A DNA stretch of 64,000 nt from JBFMCC01 sp037445635. GTDB taxonomy: Bacteria > Chloroflexota > Anaerolineae > Anaerolineales > Villigracilaceae. The notes under the pieces are model-generated. The model worked only from the letters and a program-made list of their open reading frames with translations. It did not search any database and was not told where the DNA came from. The translations under genes and the position numbers were made by a program. The stretch is from NCBI GenBank assembly GCA_037445635.1, contig JBBIKC010000013.1:8501-72500 (forward strand), written 5' to 3'. Each line of letters opens with the position of its first letter. The stretch's first letter is position 1. Positions 1-9,891 of the stretch are shown piece by piece.

Positions 1-688
1 ACATTTTTGCGGGATGTCCGAGCAGATCTGCGAGTTGTAATCCAGAAATATTGGCTTTCTTCTCGCGAAGCTTTATTTGACGGGAAGAAAGCGCAGACTG
101 AAAGGACGCCGCCGAAGTTACACCCCAAATACCGTGTTCGTAGACGCGGGTATACGATTCCTGTAACAACAAGTCCTCCCTGCCCCCGCGCGATTCCGCC
201 ATCACATCGCCCACGCGATTAATAAGATTCAAATAGCCTGCAAAGCGCTGGAGCAAAAAACCTAAGCCAAGATGATATGGGTGCGCGGTAGATTCGCCGT
301 ATGACGTACGCAGGGCAGCCTTATCAATGACCACAGCCACCACCTTGAATTCCGCCGCTTGGATCACATTCAACAGCTCATCATCAAATTTGGCGCGTTT
401 TTTCTCGTCCTGCAAGATTTTGAAAATCCTACGCCTATTGACCATGTCTTCGCGGTGCAAAATCACTGGATTGTCGGGGTGATGGTGAAAATAGCGTTCT
501 TTGAACTTTTCCAGCGATTCATGGAATTGGACGTAATCTGGATTCTTGAACCAGCACCCCAACAGACAAAGAAAGCGATGGGCGGTTTCCGTAGTTTCCC
601 GAAATACGTGGTCACCCGATTCGTCCAAATATAAACGAAAACGGTCCTTGAATTCAGTGGGGCGGGACGGATTTGACTCTTTGAACAT
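1..688 (-). CDS. DUF3800 domain protein, C-terminal end cut off by the window
   Basis: The minus-strand frame starting at the ATG at 686-688 stays open to the window edge, giving 229 residues with no stop. Near the N-terminus it has the LYLDESGDHVF motif (Asp and Glu of a predicted RNase H-like metal site) and near the visible end GLQLADLLGHP, both hallmarks of DUF3800. The family is predicted to be nuclease-like, often beside mobile or defence genes, but its activity is not established. The start follows the DUF4260 gene by 12 bases, so the two may be co-transcribed. The last residues lie outside the window. Confidence 0.85.
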   Translation of the reverse strand, partial: MFKESNPSRPTEFKDRFRLYLDESGDHVFRETTETAHRFLCLLGCWFKNPDYVQFHESLEKFKERYFHHHPDNPVILHREDMVNRRRIFKILQDEKKRAKFDDELLNVIQAAEFKVVAVVIDKAALRTSYGESTAHPYHLGLGFLLQRFAGYLNLINRVGDVMAESRGGREDLLLQESYTRVYEHGIWGVTSAASFQSALSSRQIKLREKKANISGLQLADLLGHPAKM

Positions 689-700
689 ATCTTTTCTGGC

Positions 701-1051
701 CTACTTTCCAATCCTCCCCAAATGCGTATTCTGGAACGCGTCGGGATACTTCAAGCCGTAGCCCAGCACACGGTCCAGGCTGGAGTGACCGAAGAGGATC
801 AGGCCCGCGAACTGCAAGGCGGGACTGGTCAAAGCCAGGCCGAGCGCGTAGATGCCGATCGCCAGCGCCTTGTGATGGACGAAGTTATAAACGATTGCGC
901 CCATGCGCGGTCCGCCCAGACAACCGAGCATGGACAGATCGGGCGCGAAGAGCAGGAGCACGTACAGCCACCAGGGATAATCCAGCCGCGGAAAGAGCCA
1001 GAGTGAGACACCGAATAAGAACAATTCCTCCAGTTTCAGTAAATACTTCAT
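701..1051 (-). CDS. DUF4260 family small membrane protein
   Basis: A 116-residue protein with hydrophobic segments near residues 8-40 and 55-95. The sequence around LFAPDLSMLGCLGG and YNFVHHKALAIG, and the later GHSSLDRVLGYGLKYPDAF, match the DUF4260 family, whose role is unknown. I chose the ATG at 1049-1051 because family members begin just before the first membrane segment; longer frames run into the DnaA-box region. It is the penultimate gene at the left end of the window, 91 bases downstream of the RmlD-like gene. Confidence in the family is high, in the function nil. Confidence 0.8.
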   Translation of the reverse strand: MKYLLKLEELFLFGVSLWLFPRLDYPWWLYVLLLFAPDLSMLGCLGGPRMGAIVYNFVHHKALAIGIYALGLALTSPALQFAGLILFGHSSLDRVLGYGLKYPDAFQNTHLGRIGK

Positions 1052-1060
1052 GGAATTACC

Positions 1061-1253
1061 TGTGGATAACTTCCCGTTTTCTGTGGATAAGTCGGCCAAA
1101 AAGCCTGTGGTTAACCTGTGGTAAGGCGAGATTAATCCCGCCCTACTGTGCATAACTGCGGATTTTCTGTGGATAACCCTGCTGGTACTGTATATAGAAC
1201 TCATCCAGACCTGTGGAAAACTCGGGGAGAGGTGCGCCCAGGGCTGTGGATAA
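1061..1253. promoter_or_regulatory. Cluster of DnaA-box-like sequences
   Basis: Four exact copies of the 9-mer TTATCCACA (minus-strand reading) lie at 1061-1069, 1082-1090, 1168-1176 and 1245-1253. TTATGCACA (1147-1155) and TTTTCCACA (1212-1220) fit the degenerate E. coli consensus TTWTNCACA, and TTAACCACA (1106-1114) has one mismatch. All have the same orientation, and most start-to-start distances are near multiples of 10.5-11 bases. The cluster spans the 3' end of the RmlD-like gene and the gap to the DUF4260 gene. It could be a replication origin, a DnaA titration site or a DnaA-regulated promoter. No dnaA, dnaN or clearly AT-rich unwinding element is visible here. Confidence 0.55.
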
Positions 1254-2057
1254 CTTGTCAGTAGACAGCCATAAGTTGTGGGAACGGCGGGCGGTCAGGC
1301 TGGAAGAGAGAATGGATTTTGGGGAAATCTCGCTTTCGGGCAGGCTGAACTTGCGGGCGATCTCCACCCCGAACTGGTACTTGCTCATGGCCTGCGGCCC
1401 GACGGCGTGGTACAGCCCGCTCAACCGTTTTTCGAGCATGGACAACAAAACATGAGCAAGATGATTCACGAACATCGGGCAGAAGACAACATCCGTGAAG
1501 CCGCTCATGGATTTGTTGTGCGTCAGGTTGTTGAAGAAGAACTCTGCCAGCGAACGCCGTCCGCCCAGCGACCAGCCGAAGAAATTGACACGCACGACAA
1601 TCGCGCCCGGGTACGCATTCAGCACGGCGCGCTCGCCCGCGAGTTTGGTCTGCGCGTAAATGCCGAGCGGATTGGGCGTATCCTCTTCCGTGTAGAAGCC
1701 GTCCTTCGTCCCATCGAAGACCGCGTCGGTGGAGATATGGACGAGGCGGATGCCGCGCGCGGCGCAGGCGGAAGCCAGGTCACCGGGCAGGTCCGCGTTG
1801 AGGCGGCGCGCCAGGTCCGGGTTCTCCTCACAGGCCTCCAGGTCCGCCATTGCGGCGCAGTGGACCACCCATTCGGGCCGCGCCGCGTCGAGGACGGTCT
1901 CCACCGCGTCGGGCGCGAGCAGGTCCGTCTTCACGACCTGAAACGGGGCGCGCACCAGCCTGCCGCGGTCCACGCCGACCACCTCGTGCGCGGACATGGC
2001 CTCGAGGGCGAGGTTCAATCCGAGCAGGCCGCTTGCGCCAGTGACCAGAAGTCTCAT
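1143..2057 (-). CDS. RmlD-like NDP-sugar 4-keto reductase (SDR family)
   Basis: A 304-residue extended short-chain dehydrogenase. The Rossmann motif GASGLLG is at residues 7-13, the catalytic Ser/Thr lies in HISTDAVFDG (about 107-116) and the YxxxK pair is Y134/K138. Overall it resembles dTDP-4-dehydrorhamnose reductase (RmlD). It follows pseB, so it may instead reduce the 4-keto-6-deoxy-HexNAc made by PseB; the substrate cannot be read from sequence. The ATG at 2055-2057 starts directly at the Rossmann fold. An in-frame extension upstream is repeat sequence. Its last 35 codons overlap the DnaA-box cluster. Confidence 0.85.
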   Translation of the reverse strand: MRLLVTGASGLLGLNLALEAMSAHEVVGVDRGRLVRAPFQVVKTDLLAPDAVETVLDAARPEWVVHCAAMADLEACEENPDLARRLNADLPGDLASACAARGIRLVHISTDAVFDGTKDGFYTEEDTPNPLGIYAQTKLAGERAVLNAYPGAIVVRVNFFGWSLGGRRSLAEFFFNNLTHNKSMSGFTDVVFCPMFVNHLAHVLLSMLEKRLSGLYHAVGPQAMSKYQFGVEIARKFSLPESEISPKSILSSSLTARRSHNLWLSTDKLSTALGAPLPEFSTGLDEFYIQYQQGYPQKIRSYAQ

Positions 2058-2059
2058 GG

Positions 2060-2136
2060 ACAAGTTCCAGGTTACACGTCGCAGGTCAGGTGTCAGGCGC
2101 ACTTGGAACGCAAGGTGTGGAACCTGACACTCCCGT
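2060..2136. repeat. Dispersed 'TTCCAGGTTACACG' type repeat
   Basis: The 81-base gap between pseB and the RmlD-like gene is filled by imperfect repeats of a GTTCCAGGTT / CAGGTCAGGTG theme, with an inverted partner GTGGAACCTGACAC. A related fragment lies at 39473-39530. This is one of several repeat families in the window that share a word-like, loosely tandem build. Confidence 0.5.
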
Positions 2137-2138
2137 TC

Positions 2139-3149
2139 CTATCCTTCCAGTTTACCAGCCTTGAACAATTCTTCAAACGGTGCGATGAGGGTTTTGATGC
2201 CCTCGAGGCCGAGCCACTCCGAATTGTTATCGCTGGAGTAGCGGAAGCCGCCGTCGAGCAGTCTGCCCTTGTCCTGCCAGCCGTAACCGAACCAGATGGC
2301 CTCGGCGGGCTGGACGACGAACATCTTCTCGAGTTCCACCGTGTGACGCGCCTCGTCTTCCGAGATCAGCACCTCGTGCAGTTTTTCGCCGGGGCGGATG
2401 CCGATCACCTCCACCTGCGCGGCCGGAGCGATGGCGCGCGCCAGATCAATCACCTTCATGCTGGGAATCTTCGGCACGAACACCTCGCCGCCCTGCATCT
2501 GCTCGATGCACGCGATGACGAAGCGCACGCCCTGTTCGAGCGACAGCCAGAAACGCGTCATGCGCTCGTCGGTGATGGTGACCCTGCCCGACTCGCGCTG
2601 TTTGAGGAAGACCGGCACGACCGAGCCGCGCGAGCCGACGACGTTCCCGTATCGGACGCACGAGTAGCGGGTGGCCGTACCCGCGGCGTAGGCGTTACTC
2701 TGAATCGTGACCTTCTCCGCCGCGAGTTTGGTCGCGCCGTACAGGTTGACCGGGTTGACGGCTTTGTCGGTGCTGATGGTCATGACCTTCTTCACGCCCG
2801 CATCGAGCGCGGCCTCGAGCACGTTGCTGGTGCCCATGATGTTGGTCTTGATGGCCTCCATCGGGTTGTACTCGCAGGCGGGCACCTGCTTGAGCGCCGC
2901 GGCATGGACGACCACGTCCACACCGTGCATGGCGCGCACGAGACGTTCGCGGTCGCGCACATCGCCGATGAAGTAGCGCAGAGAGGGATGATTGAATCCG
3001 CTCATCTGCATTTCATGCTGCTTCAACTCATCGCGGCTGAAGATGATGACCTTCTTCGGCGCGTGTTCCTTCAGGATGATCTCGGTAAATTTCTTCCCGA
3101 AGGACCCCGTTCCGCCGGTGATGAGCACGACTTGGTTTTTCCAGTCCAT
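2139..3149 (-). CDS. pseB: UDP-N-acetylglucosamine 4,6-dehydratase (inverting), PseB
   Basis: A 336-residue SDR enzyme, the usual PseB length. It has GGTGSFG at 12-18, FSRDELKQHEM at 37-47, and the catalytic STDKA (D128, K129) with LYGATK (Y137/K141). The C-terminal YSSDNNSEWL is typical of PseB. PseB converts UDP-GlcNAc to UDP-2-acetamido-2,6-dideoxy-L-arabino-hex-4-ulose, the first step toward pseudaminic acid or other 2-acetamido-6-deoxyhexoses. No pseC, pseG, pseH or pseI lies in the window, so the complete pseudaminate route is not shown. The next gene is an RmlD-like reductase, which could give a 6-deoxy-HexNAc instead. Confidence 0.93.
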   Translation of the reverse strand: MDWKNQVVLITGGTGSFGKKFTEIILKEHAPKKVIIFSRDELKQHEMQMSGFNHPSLRYFIGDVRDRERLVRAMHGVDVVVHAAALKQVPACEYNPMEAIKTNIMGTSNVLEAALDAGVKKVMTISTDKAVNPVNLYGATKLAAEKVTIQSNAYAAGTATRYSCVRYGNVVGSRGSVVPVFLKQRESGRVTITDERMTRFWLSLEQGVRFVIACIEQMQGGEVFVPKIPSMKVIDLARAIAPAAQVEVIGIRPGEKLHEVLISEDEARHTVELEKMFVVQPAEAIWFGYGWQDKGRLLDGGFRYSSDNNSEWLGLEGIKTLIAPFEELFKAGKLEG

Positions 3150-3248
3150 GATTTACTCCGTATTTCATGTTGCGCAACGCATAATTGGCCGACGCCCGGT
3201 ATTGATTGGACTTGAGATACTGCCGGTCAGTGAATTTGGACACGGACA

Positions 3249-4094
3249 TTACCATCCAAAGTTAACGCCTACCAGATCGTATAACTCCTTGTTATGGGGC
3301 GCAAAATATTCTTCGAGTTCCTTGATAATCTTCGCATCCGTTTCCGAATAACGTCCGGGATTGGCGTTTTCATATTTCTCGAGCTTAAAATCGGGCAAGT
3401 CGAGAAAATCGTAAACGCGCGTACAGAATCGTTCGGGATCGGCAAAAAGGTCCTCGCTTTTCAGGATCAGGAACCGATCGCGCGGGAAGTATTGAAACCA
3501 GCGTCGGAGTTGTTCGGCGTAGCGCCCGCGGGCCTTGTAGCCGAAGTTGCGGAAGATCATGTGCGCCTCGTCATCGCCTTTTTTTACCCTTTCCAAGATG
3601 CCATCGAGGCGTTCGTCCTCCTTTTCAATCGCTTCACGGAAGGACAGCGTCTCCCGCCCGGTGCGTTTCATATGCTGGTATTGTGAATAGGCGCGGGTGA
3701 CGGGATTGCGGAGCAAGGCAATCAATTTCACATCCGAAAGATGTTTTGCCGCCCGTTCCGCCGCGAGAGGGTGAAATATATAAGTGGTGGTCACTTCACC
3801 CGTGACGAAGCGTTCGCCGCCGGCTTGCAGTTTATCCATCTGGCTTTGGAGAGGGAAAAAGGCCCGATACCAAGCGAAGCCGCGATGATAATTTGCATCG
3901 AAGTAACCGCTGTCTTTTTTGAAGGGAGGAACGATAGCCGGATGCAGCCGCATGTAACGATGCAACGATGTCGTTCCGCACTTTTGCCCTCCGATCACTA
4001 CGAAATTCGGCAGGACCCTGCGGCTCGAAGTCAGCAGGCGGTATCGAAAACGGACGAACAACAAGAGGCTTCGCGTCAGACGCTTTTTCTTCAT
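3249..4094 (-). CDS. Sulfotransferase domain protein
   Basis: A 281-residue protein. The 5'-phosphosulfate loop GGQKCGTTSL is at residues 35-44 and the 3'-phosphate binding segment LRNPVTRAYSQYQ at about 128-140; both are diagnostic of PAPS-dependent sulfotransferases. It ends with family-typical LEEYFAPHNKELYDLVG. The start at 4092-4094 is preceded by GGAG about nine bases upstream. It lies between a methyltransferase and pseB and probably sulfates a sugar of the surface glycan. A second, distant sulfotransferase is at 23071-23994. The acceptor is unknown. Confidence 0.88.
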   Translation of the reverse strand: MKKKRLTRSLLLFVRFRYRLLTSSRRVLPNFVVIGGQKCGTTSLHRYMRLHPAIVPPFKKDSGYFDANYHRGFAWYRAFFPLQSQMDKLQAGGERFVTGEVTTTYIFHPLAAERAAKHLSDVKLIALLRNPVTRAYSQYQHMKRTGRETLSFREAIEKEDERLDGILERVKKGDDEAHMIFRNFGYKARGRYAEQLRRWFQYFPRDRFLILKSEDLFADPERFCTRVYDFLDLPDFKLEKYENANPGRYSETDAKIIKELEEYFAPHNKELYDLVGVNFGW

Positions 4095-4135
4095 CACAAT
4101 ATCTCCAGCGACGAATGATACGGCGGGGAAGGCCG

Positions 4136-4957
4136 TCAACCCTTGAATACGACAATCAACGGATAGATGCCGATCTTGCCAAAAATACGAGGAAAGCGTT
4201 CCTCCAGCCAATATACCATTTTCAAGATCGCTTTCCCGCCCAGCCTGGGGCGGATCAGACTGAGGAGGATGCGCGGGCTGAGACTGCGCCAGGTCAGAAT
4301 ACGAAACTCGAACAATCCGCCGAATTCTCTCTCGAACGAGGCGTACGTCATCTTGTTGACGAAGGTTCCAAACGGATCGTCCTCGTCGGCTACCTTTTTC
4401 CGCTTAACAGGACGCCCATCCAAAAAACGCATCACCTGGATCAGCGGCCGCGTCAGCCGCGCGATCAAGGGACGATACCACCCGTTCACCACCACCGCGC
4501 TCCGGCCCGGCGCGAGCACGCGGTGGAGTTCCAGGAAGGCGCGCTTGTGCTCGGACTGCGGAAGGTGATGGATGGCATGCATCGAGACCGCGCCGTCGAA
4601 GGCGTCGGGCTTGAATGGCAGGGCGGCGATGTCGGCCACCACGTACAAGCCGCGCCCACCCAGCCGCGTCCGCGCTTCTTTGAGCGCGGTGATCGAAATG
4701 TCCGCGCAGACGCGGAAGCGGTAGCCTTCGGAATAGGTCAGATATTCGGGCCACTGCACCGGTCCCGAACCGGCGTCCAGCAAGAAGTCGCCGCGCGGCG
4801 CAAGGTGACGGTTCACGCGCAGATGACATTTGTGGATGTACTCGCGCGAAACAGGACGCAGGTCTTCGTATCGGGCGTTCTGGTACAGTCCCTCGCCCAC
4901 CTGCGACCAGCCGACCTGATCATAGAATTCGCGCACCTGTTGTTTCGTGTTTTCCAT
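4136..4957 (-). CDS. Class I SAM-dependent methyltransferase
   Basis: A 273-residue protein with SAM motif I as LLDAGSGPVQ (about 59-68), an acidic end of strand 2 (CADIS) and the Methyltransf_11-like segment SMHAIHHLPQ followed by LELHRVLAPGRSAVVV. The C-terminus is hydrophobic and basic, as in methyltransferases acting on lipid-linked or membrane glycans. It is co-directional with the sulfotransferase 41 bases downstream. A palindromic repeat lies just before its start (4964-5006). The substrate is unknown. Confidence 0.85.
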   Translation of the reverse strand: MENTKQQVREFYDQVGWSQVGEGLYQNARYEDLRPVSREYIHKCHLRVNRHLAPRGDFLLDAGSGPVQWPEYLTYSEGYRFRVCADISITALKEARTRLGGRGLYVVADIAALPFKPDAFDGAVSMHAIHHLPQSEHKRAFLELHRVLAPGRSAVVVNGWYRPLIARLTRPLIQVMRFLDGRPVKRKKVADEDDPFGTFVNKMTYASFEREFGGLFEFRILTWRSLSPRILLSLIRPRLGGKAILKMVYWLEERFPRIFGKIGIYPLIVVFKG

Positions 4958-4963
4958 CTGATT

Positions 4964-5006
4964 CTCCCCCCTCTCCCCGAAGGGAGAGGGGATGGGGGTG
5001 AGGGGT
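4964..5006. repeat. GC-rich palindromic repeat, copy 1
   Basis: A perfect 10-bp stem, CCCCTCTCCC / GGGAGAGGGG with a CGAA loop, is followed by GGGGGTGAGGGG. It fills the gap between the capsule-type glycosyltransferase and the methyltransferase and could act as a hairpin in the mRNA. Related copies are at 9892-9938, 54230-54328 and, inside valS, 63552-63627. Confidence 0.8.
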
Positions 5007-5008
5007 AA

Positions 5009-6583
5009 TCACCATTTTATTGTTTTTCCAGCCAGGTACTCGAACGTCTTTCCAAATTCTTTCTGGCCCACTTTCGACAGCACGCGCTCCATCGGCCAGA
5101 CTTCCATGTCCTTCCAAAAGTGCATCAGCCGCCACGGAAACACAAACGGGTATTCGAAGAAAAAGCGATAGGCGTATTCCCACGCACTCTCGACCTGCGT
5201 CTTGCTCAAACTCTTTTTGCTCTTCAACGCGCGTCCGATCATGGCGTAATACTCGTCCCAGGTCGTCGGATCGAGCGTGAAGCCGCGCCTGCGATAATGC
5301 GTCTCACCGCAGGCGATGACGGGGATGCCGCGCATGCACATCTCAAGTCCTGTTGTGGTAGTGTAAACCAAGCCGAGGTCGGCGATCTCCATCAGGTCGT
5401 ATGTGTTGACCTTTTCGAGCGGCCCGATCAGATGAATGTTCTCAGGGAGTTCGGGCAGTGCAGACTTGACCACGTCTGCCATGGACGGACCGTGAGTCAA
5501 CCGCTCGCCGGGGTGAATGCGAATCACCAACTGGACTTGAGGCCTGCCCGCGAAAAACTGGACCGTTTTCTCGATCCAATCTGCCATGCTGCGTGCGAAT
5601 ATGTTTCGTCCGAGGGTGAGGCTGTCGCCGAGGACGTTGGTCGCCAGCAAAACGATCGGGCGTTTTTTATCGAGTCCCAATTCCTTGCGGAGTTTCCCGC
5701 CGCCTTTGGCCGCCACGTCCTGCCATTTGCGGACGGATTTGCCGAAGGACTTCCCGCCCATGCGCGCCGACTCGAGTTCTTCGATCAGGGCGCGCTCGGA
5801 TTGGGTCAATTTGTTCCCGCCGCGCGCCTTCCAGAGCGCGTCTGTGTTCTGGCGCATGACCTCGTCGTCCTGCGCGATCCACACCTGCTCGCGCTGGTCA
5901 TTGAACTCGTAGGTGACCGTCTTGATTTTCAAGTGCCGCGCGGCGCGATAGACCGCGCCCAGTTCCGTGATGGTGCCGTTGGGGATAAGCACAACATCGG
6001 GTTTTGCATCTTGCATAAGCGTTAACGCGGCGCGGGCGGCAAAGTCATTGCGCTGGAAGCGAAGTTGATACAGCGCGGATTTCGTATCCACATCTTCGAC
6101 CTGGTCTGTGTACTGCGCGTCGTAGTTGGAGACGAGGCGGATGTCTTCGACCAGAGTCGCCGGTAAAACGGGGGCAGGCTTCCCATCCAGAAGAGAAACG
6201 TACTTCACGAGTCCATCCAGCGGCTTGAGCACGCGGCGCGTGTACAGGTCCTGCCGCCGCAGATCGAACTTGTTGATGTCCTTGCGCCAATCGTGATATG
6301 GAAGATAGGCCACCGTGACGTCATGTCCCATGCCGCGCAGAGCGAGGCCGATGATAGCGGCCTGCTCGACCCAGTAATGCAGGGTGGCAAACAGCAAAAG
6401 TTTTTTGCCGGGCTTCGCTTTTTCCGCAAACGGACGCGCCTGCTCGACAGCCTGCGGAAGCGCGGCTTCCAGTTTGCTCAGGTTGTAGCGCGTGCGTGGA
6501 CGTCCTTTGCGAATCGAATCGTAAAGGTCGGCAGAAAACGGGATGTTGCCAAGAATGGACTTGAGCGCGGAGGAAACGTTCAT
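5009..6583 (-). CDS. Capsule-type GT-B glycosyltransferase
   Basis: A 524-residue protein. The N-terminal half contains LLLFATLHYWVEQAA and a Rossmann-like half. The C-terminal half has VIRIHPGERL, then YDLMEIADLGLVYTTTTGLEM and GIPVIACGETHY, the pattern of the capsule polysaccharide synthesis (PF05159-like) GT-B domain that binds nucleotide sugar. No membrane segment is seen. The ATG at 6581-6583 is chosen as the first in a conserved-looking context, but no clear Shine-Dalgarno site precedes it and a start 24 codons upstream is possible. It lies downstream of wzm/wzt, in keeping with capsule or O-chain assembly. Confidence 0.7.
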   Translation of the reverse strand: MNVSSALKSILGNIPFSADLYDSIRKGRPRTRYNLSKLEAALPQAVEQARPFAEKAKPGKKLLLFATLHYWVEQAAIIGLALRGMGHDVTVAYLPYHDWRKDINKFDLRRQDLYTRRVLKPLDGLVKYVSLLDGKPAPVLPATLVEDIRLVSNYDAQYTDQVEDVDTKSALYQLRFQRNDFAARAALTLMQDAKPDVVLIPNGTITELGAVYRAARHLKIKTVTYEFNDQREQVWIAQDDEVMRQNTDALWKARGGNKLTQSERALIEELESARMGGKSFGKSVRKWQDVAAKGGGKLRKELGLDKKRPIVLLATNVLGDSLTLGRNIFARSMADWIEKTVQFFAGRPQVQLVIRIHPGERLTHGPSMADVVKSALPELPENIHLIGPLEKVNTYDLMEIADLGLVYTTTTGLEMCMRGIPVIACGETHYRRRGFTLDPTTWDEYYAMIGRALKSKKSLSKTQVESAWEYAYRFFFEYPFVFPWRLMHFWKDMEVWPMERVLSKVGQKEFGKTFEYLAGKTIKW

Positions 6584-6748
6584 ATTATCAATAGTAGTTG
6601 CATCGCGCTGAGCGGAGGATTGAGCAGCCCGAAGGGCGTGTCGAAATCCGAACACGAAGCGCAGTCTTCCTGGAAATGTGCGTCTCGTCTTACGGCTTTC
6701 GACGGACCCGAAAGCCTTCGCTCGACGCGATGGTAAATCTTTACTGCC
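6584..6748. other. 165-base gap with repeat-like sequence
   Basis: No gene is seen. The segment around 6604-6640 (CGCTGAGCGGAG, then AGCCCGAAGGGCG) resembles, inverted, the CCCTTCGACTTCGCT repeat at 62650-62685. A second part, TTTCGACGGACCCGAAAGCC, is also self-complementary in pieces. Confidence 0.35.
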
Positions 6749-8047
<1,299 letters not shown>

Positions 8048-8049
8048 GA

Positions 8050-8904
8050 TTAGATCGTGTCCGCGAAGGTGCGTTCCATGTTGCGGAAGTAGAACAGACC
8101 GCCGACCAGCACCAGCATGGAAATGGCGACCGAAACCCACAGCGCCGCGTTCGGCCCGCTCCCCGAACCGAGCAGCGCCCAGCGGAAACCGTTGACCACG
8201 CCCGCCATCGGGTTGAGCGAATAAACGATCTGCCATTGGTCCGAGATGACCTTGGCCGAGTAGGCTACCGGCGTGATGAACATCCAGAACTGGGTGAGGA
8301 ACGGGAGCGCGTAATTCACGTCGCGGTATTTGACGTTGATGGCCGAAAGCCACAGCGCCACGCCGAGGGCCGTAAGAATCGCGAGCAGGAGGAAGAACGG
8401 AAGCGCCCAGAGCGCGGTCCACGTGGGCGTGATCTTGTAGTAAATCATCAGGCCGACGAGGATGACGAATGAAATGGCGAAGTCCACCAGCCCGGCCAGC
8501 ACCGAGGAAATCGGCAAGACCAATCGCGGAAAGTAAACTTTGGAGATCATGTTGTGATTGGACGTCAGTGAACGGCTGGCTTGATTCAACGCAGTAGTGA
8601 ACAGCCCCCACGGCAACAGCGCCGAGTAAGCGAAGATGGGATAGGGGATTCCGTCCGTGGGCACCTTGGCCACCTTGCCGAACAGGAAGTTGAAGACCAC
8701 CATGGTCATCACCGGCTGGATGATGGCCCAGGCCGCGCCCAGCAGGGTCTGCTTATAACGCACCTTGAGTTCGCGCCAGATCATGAAGAAGACCAGTTCG
8801 CGGTATGTCCACAGGTCGCGCAAGTTGAGCGCGGCGAGACCCGTTGACGGTTTGATATAGATCGTGGGCGGTTCGTGCCGGACCGTTTGGATTGCTCCTG
8901 CCAT
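8050..8904 (-). CDS. wzm: Polysaccharide export ABC transporter permease (Wzm type)
   Basis: A 284-residue ABC-2 permease. The N-terminal amphipathic stretch is followed by WRELKVRYKQTLLGAAWA, the classic entry to the first membrane segment, and about six membrane helices. The LSAINVKYRDVNYALPFL segment is typical of Wzm/RfbD exporters. The ATG at 8902-8904, preceded by an AGGT site, is five bases from the stop of the upstream reductase gene; the longer frame would overlap it. It pairs with the ATPase directly downstream. Confidence 0.93.
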   Translation of the reverse strand: MAGAIQTVRHEPPTIYIKPSTGLAALNLRDLWTYRELVFFMIWRELKVRYKQTLLGAAWAIIQPVMTMVVFNFLFGKVAKVPTDGIPYPIFAYSALLPWGLFTTALNQASRSLTSNHNMISKVYFPRLVLPISSVLAGLVDFAISFVILVGLMIYYKITPTWTALWALPFFLLLAILTALGVALWLSAINVKYRDVNYALPFLTQFWMFITPVAYSAKVISDQWQIVYSLNPMAGVVNGFRWALLGSGSGPNAALWVSVAISMLVLVGGLFYFRNMERTFADTI

Positions 8905-8909
8905 TCGAC

Positions 8910-9875
8910 CTACTTCTTTCGATGGGCCTTGTACCAATCAATCGTGCGCCGCATCCCCTCTTCGAACGGGGTCTGCGCGCTCCAGCCGAAATATTCTTTT
9001 GCGCGGCTGACATCCAGTCCGCGGCGGGGCTGACCATTGGGCTTGTCCGTCTGCCAGACGAGTTTCCCCTCGAAGCCCGTCATGCGGACGATCATCTCGG
9101 CCAGATCCTTGATGGAAATTTCGTAACCCGAACCGAGGTTCACAGGCTCCGGGCCGTTGTATTTTTCCGCGGCGGTGAGGATGCCGTCCGCGGCGTCTTC
9201 CACGTACAGGAATTCACGCGTCGGCGAGCCGTCGCCCCACACGGGCAGTTCCTTGTCGCCGCGATCCTGCGCCTCGAGGGCCTTGCGGATCAGCGCGGGG
9301 ATGACATGCGAGGTCTCTAAATTGAAGTTGTCGCGCGGGCCGTAAAGATTGACCGGGAGCAGATAGATGGCGTTGAAACCATACTGCTGACGATACGCCT
9401 GCGCCTGCACCAGCATCATCTTCTTGGCAAGGCCGTACGGCGCGTTGGTCTCTTCGGGATAGCCGTTCCACAGGTCGTCTTCCTTGAACGGGACCGGCGT
9501 GAACTTGGGATAGGCGCACACCGTCCCGATGGCGACGAATTTTCCCACGCCGCGCTGCCAGGCCTGGTGCATCAATTCCACGCCCATCATCAGGTTGTCG
9601 TAGAAGAACTCGGCGGGATGCTCGCGGTTGGCGCCAATCCCGCCCACATGCGCGGCGAGGTGGATGATAACCACATTTTTCGGATCGAAGTCCTTGAGCG
9701 TCATATCATACAGTCGGCGGATGTCATTTGGATCAACGAAATTGAACTCCTCGATTCGAGGAATAAAAATATCCGTCGCGCCGCGCTGGTTAAGTTTCTC
9801 CGTCACGAACGAGCCGAGAAATCCCGCCCCACCCGTGACGATGACTCTTTTGTTTTGCCAGAAGTTTTCTGCCAT
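8910..9875 (-). CDS. fcl: GDP-L-fucose synthase (GDP-4-keto-6-deoxymannose epimerase/reductase)
   Basis: A 321-residue SDR. It has VTGGAGFLGS near the N-terminus, HLAAHVGGIGANREHPAEF (the family's GGI(G/H)AN motif), GTVCAYPKF and the NAPYGLAKK YxxxK motif. The C-terminus contains VNLGSGYEISIKDLAE. The enzyme makes GDP-L-fucose from the product of Gmd, whose gene is at 30695-31657 in the same locus. The ATG at 9873-9875 follows GGAGAG by five bases. It is co-directional and nearly contiguous with wzm. Confidence 0.88.
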   Translation of the reverse strand: MAENFWQNKRVIVTGGAGFLGSFVTEKLNQRGATDIFIPRIEEFNFVDPNDIRRLYDMTLKDFDPKNVVIIHLAAHVGGIGANREHPAEFFYDNLMMGVELMHQAWQRGVGKFVAIGTVCAYPKFTPVPFKEDDLWNGYPEETNAPYGLAKKMMLVQAQAYRQQYGFNAIYLLPVNLYGPRDNFNLETSHVIPALIRKALEAQDRGDKELPVWGDGSPTREFLYVEDAADGILTAAEKYNGPEPVNLGSGYEISIKDLAEMIVRMTGFEGKLVWQTDKPNGQPRRGLDVSRAKEYFGWSAQTPFEEGMRRTIDWYKAHRKK

Positions 9876-9891
9876 GGCTCTCTCCATTATG

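Noticed and set aside
2139..3149. A complete pseudaminic acid pathway
   Set aside because: Only PseB is present; no aminotransferase PseC, acetyltransferase PseH, hydrolase PseG or synthase PseI is seen in 64 kb.
1278..3215. Long open frame of 645 codons on the plus strand
   Set aside because: It lies antisense to the RmlD-like gene and pseB, has repetitive Ala/Arg/His/Glu content and no recognisable motif. It is an effect of high GC in the opposite strand.
8048..8611. N-terminal extension of the Wzt frame by 188 codons
   Set aside because: It lies fully inside wzm in another frame, and the Wzt proteins start near the ATG at 8047.
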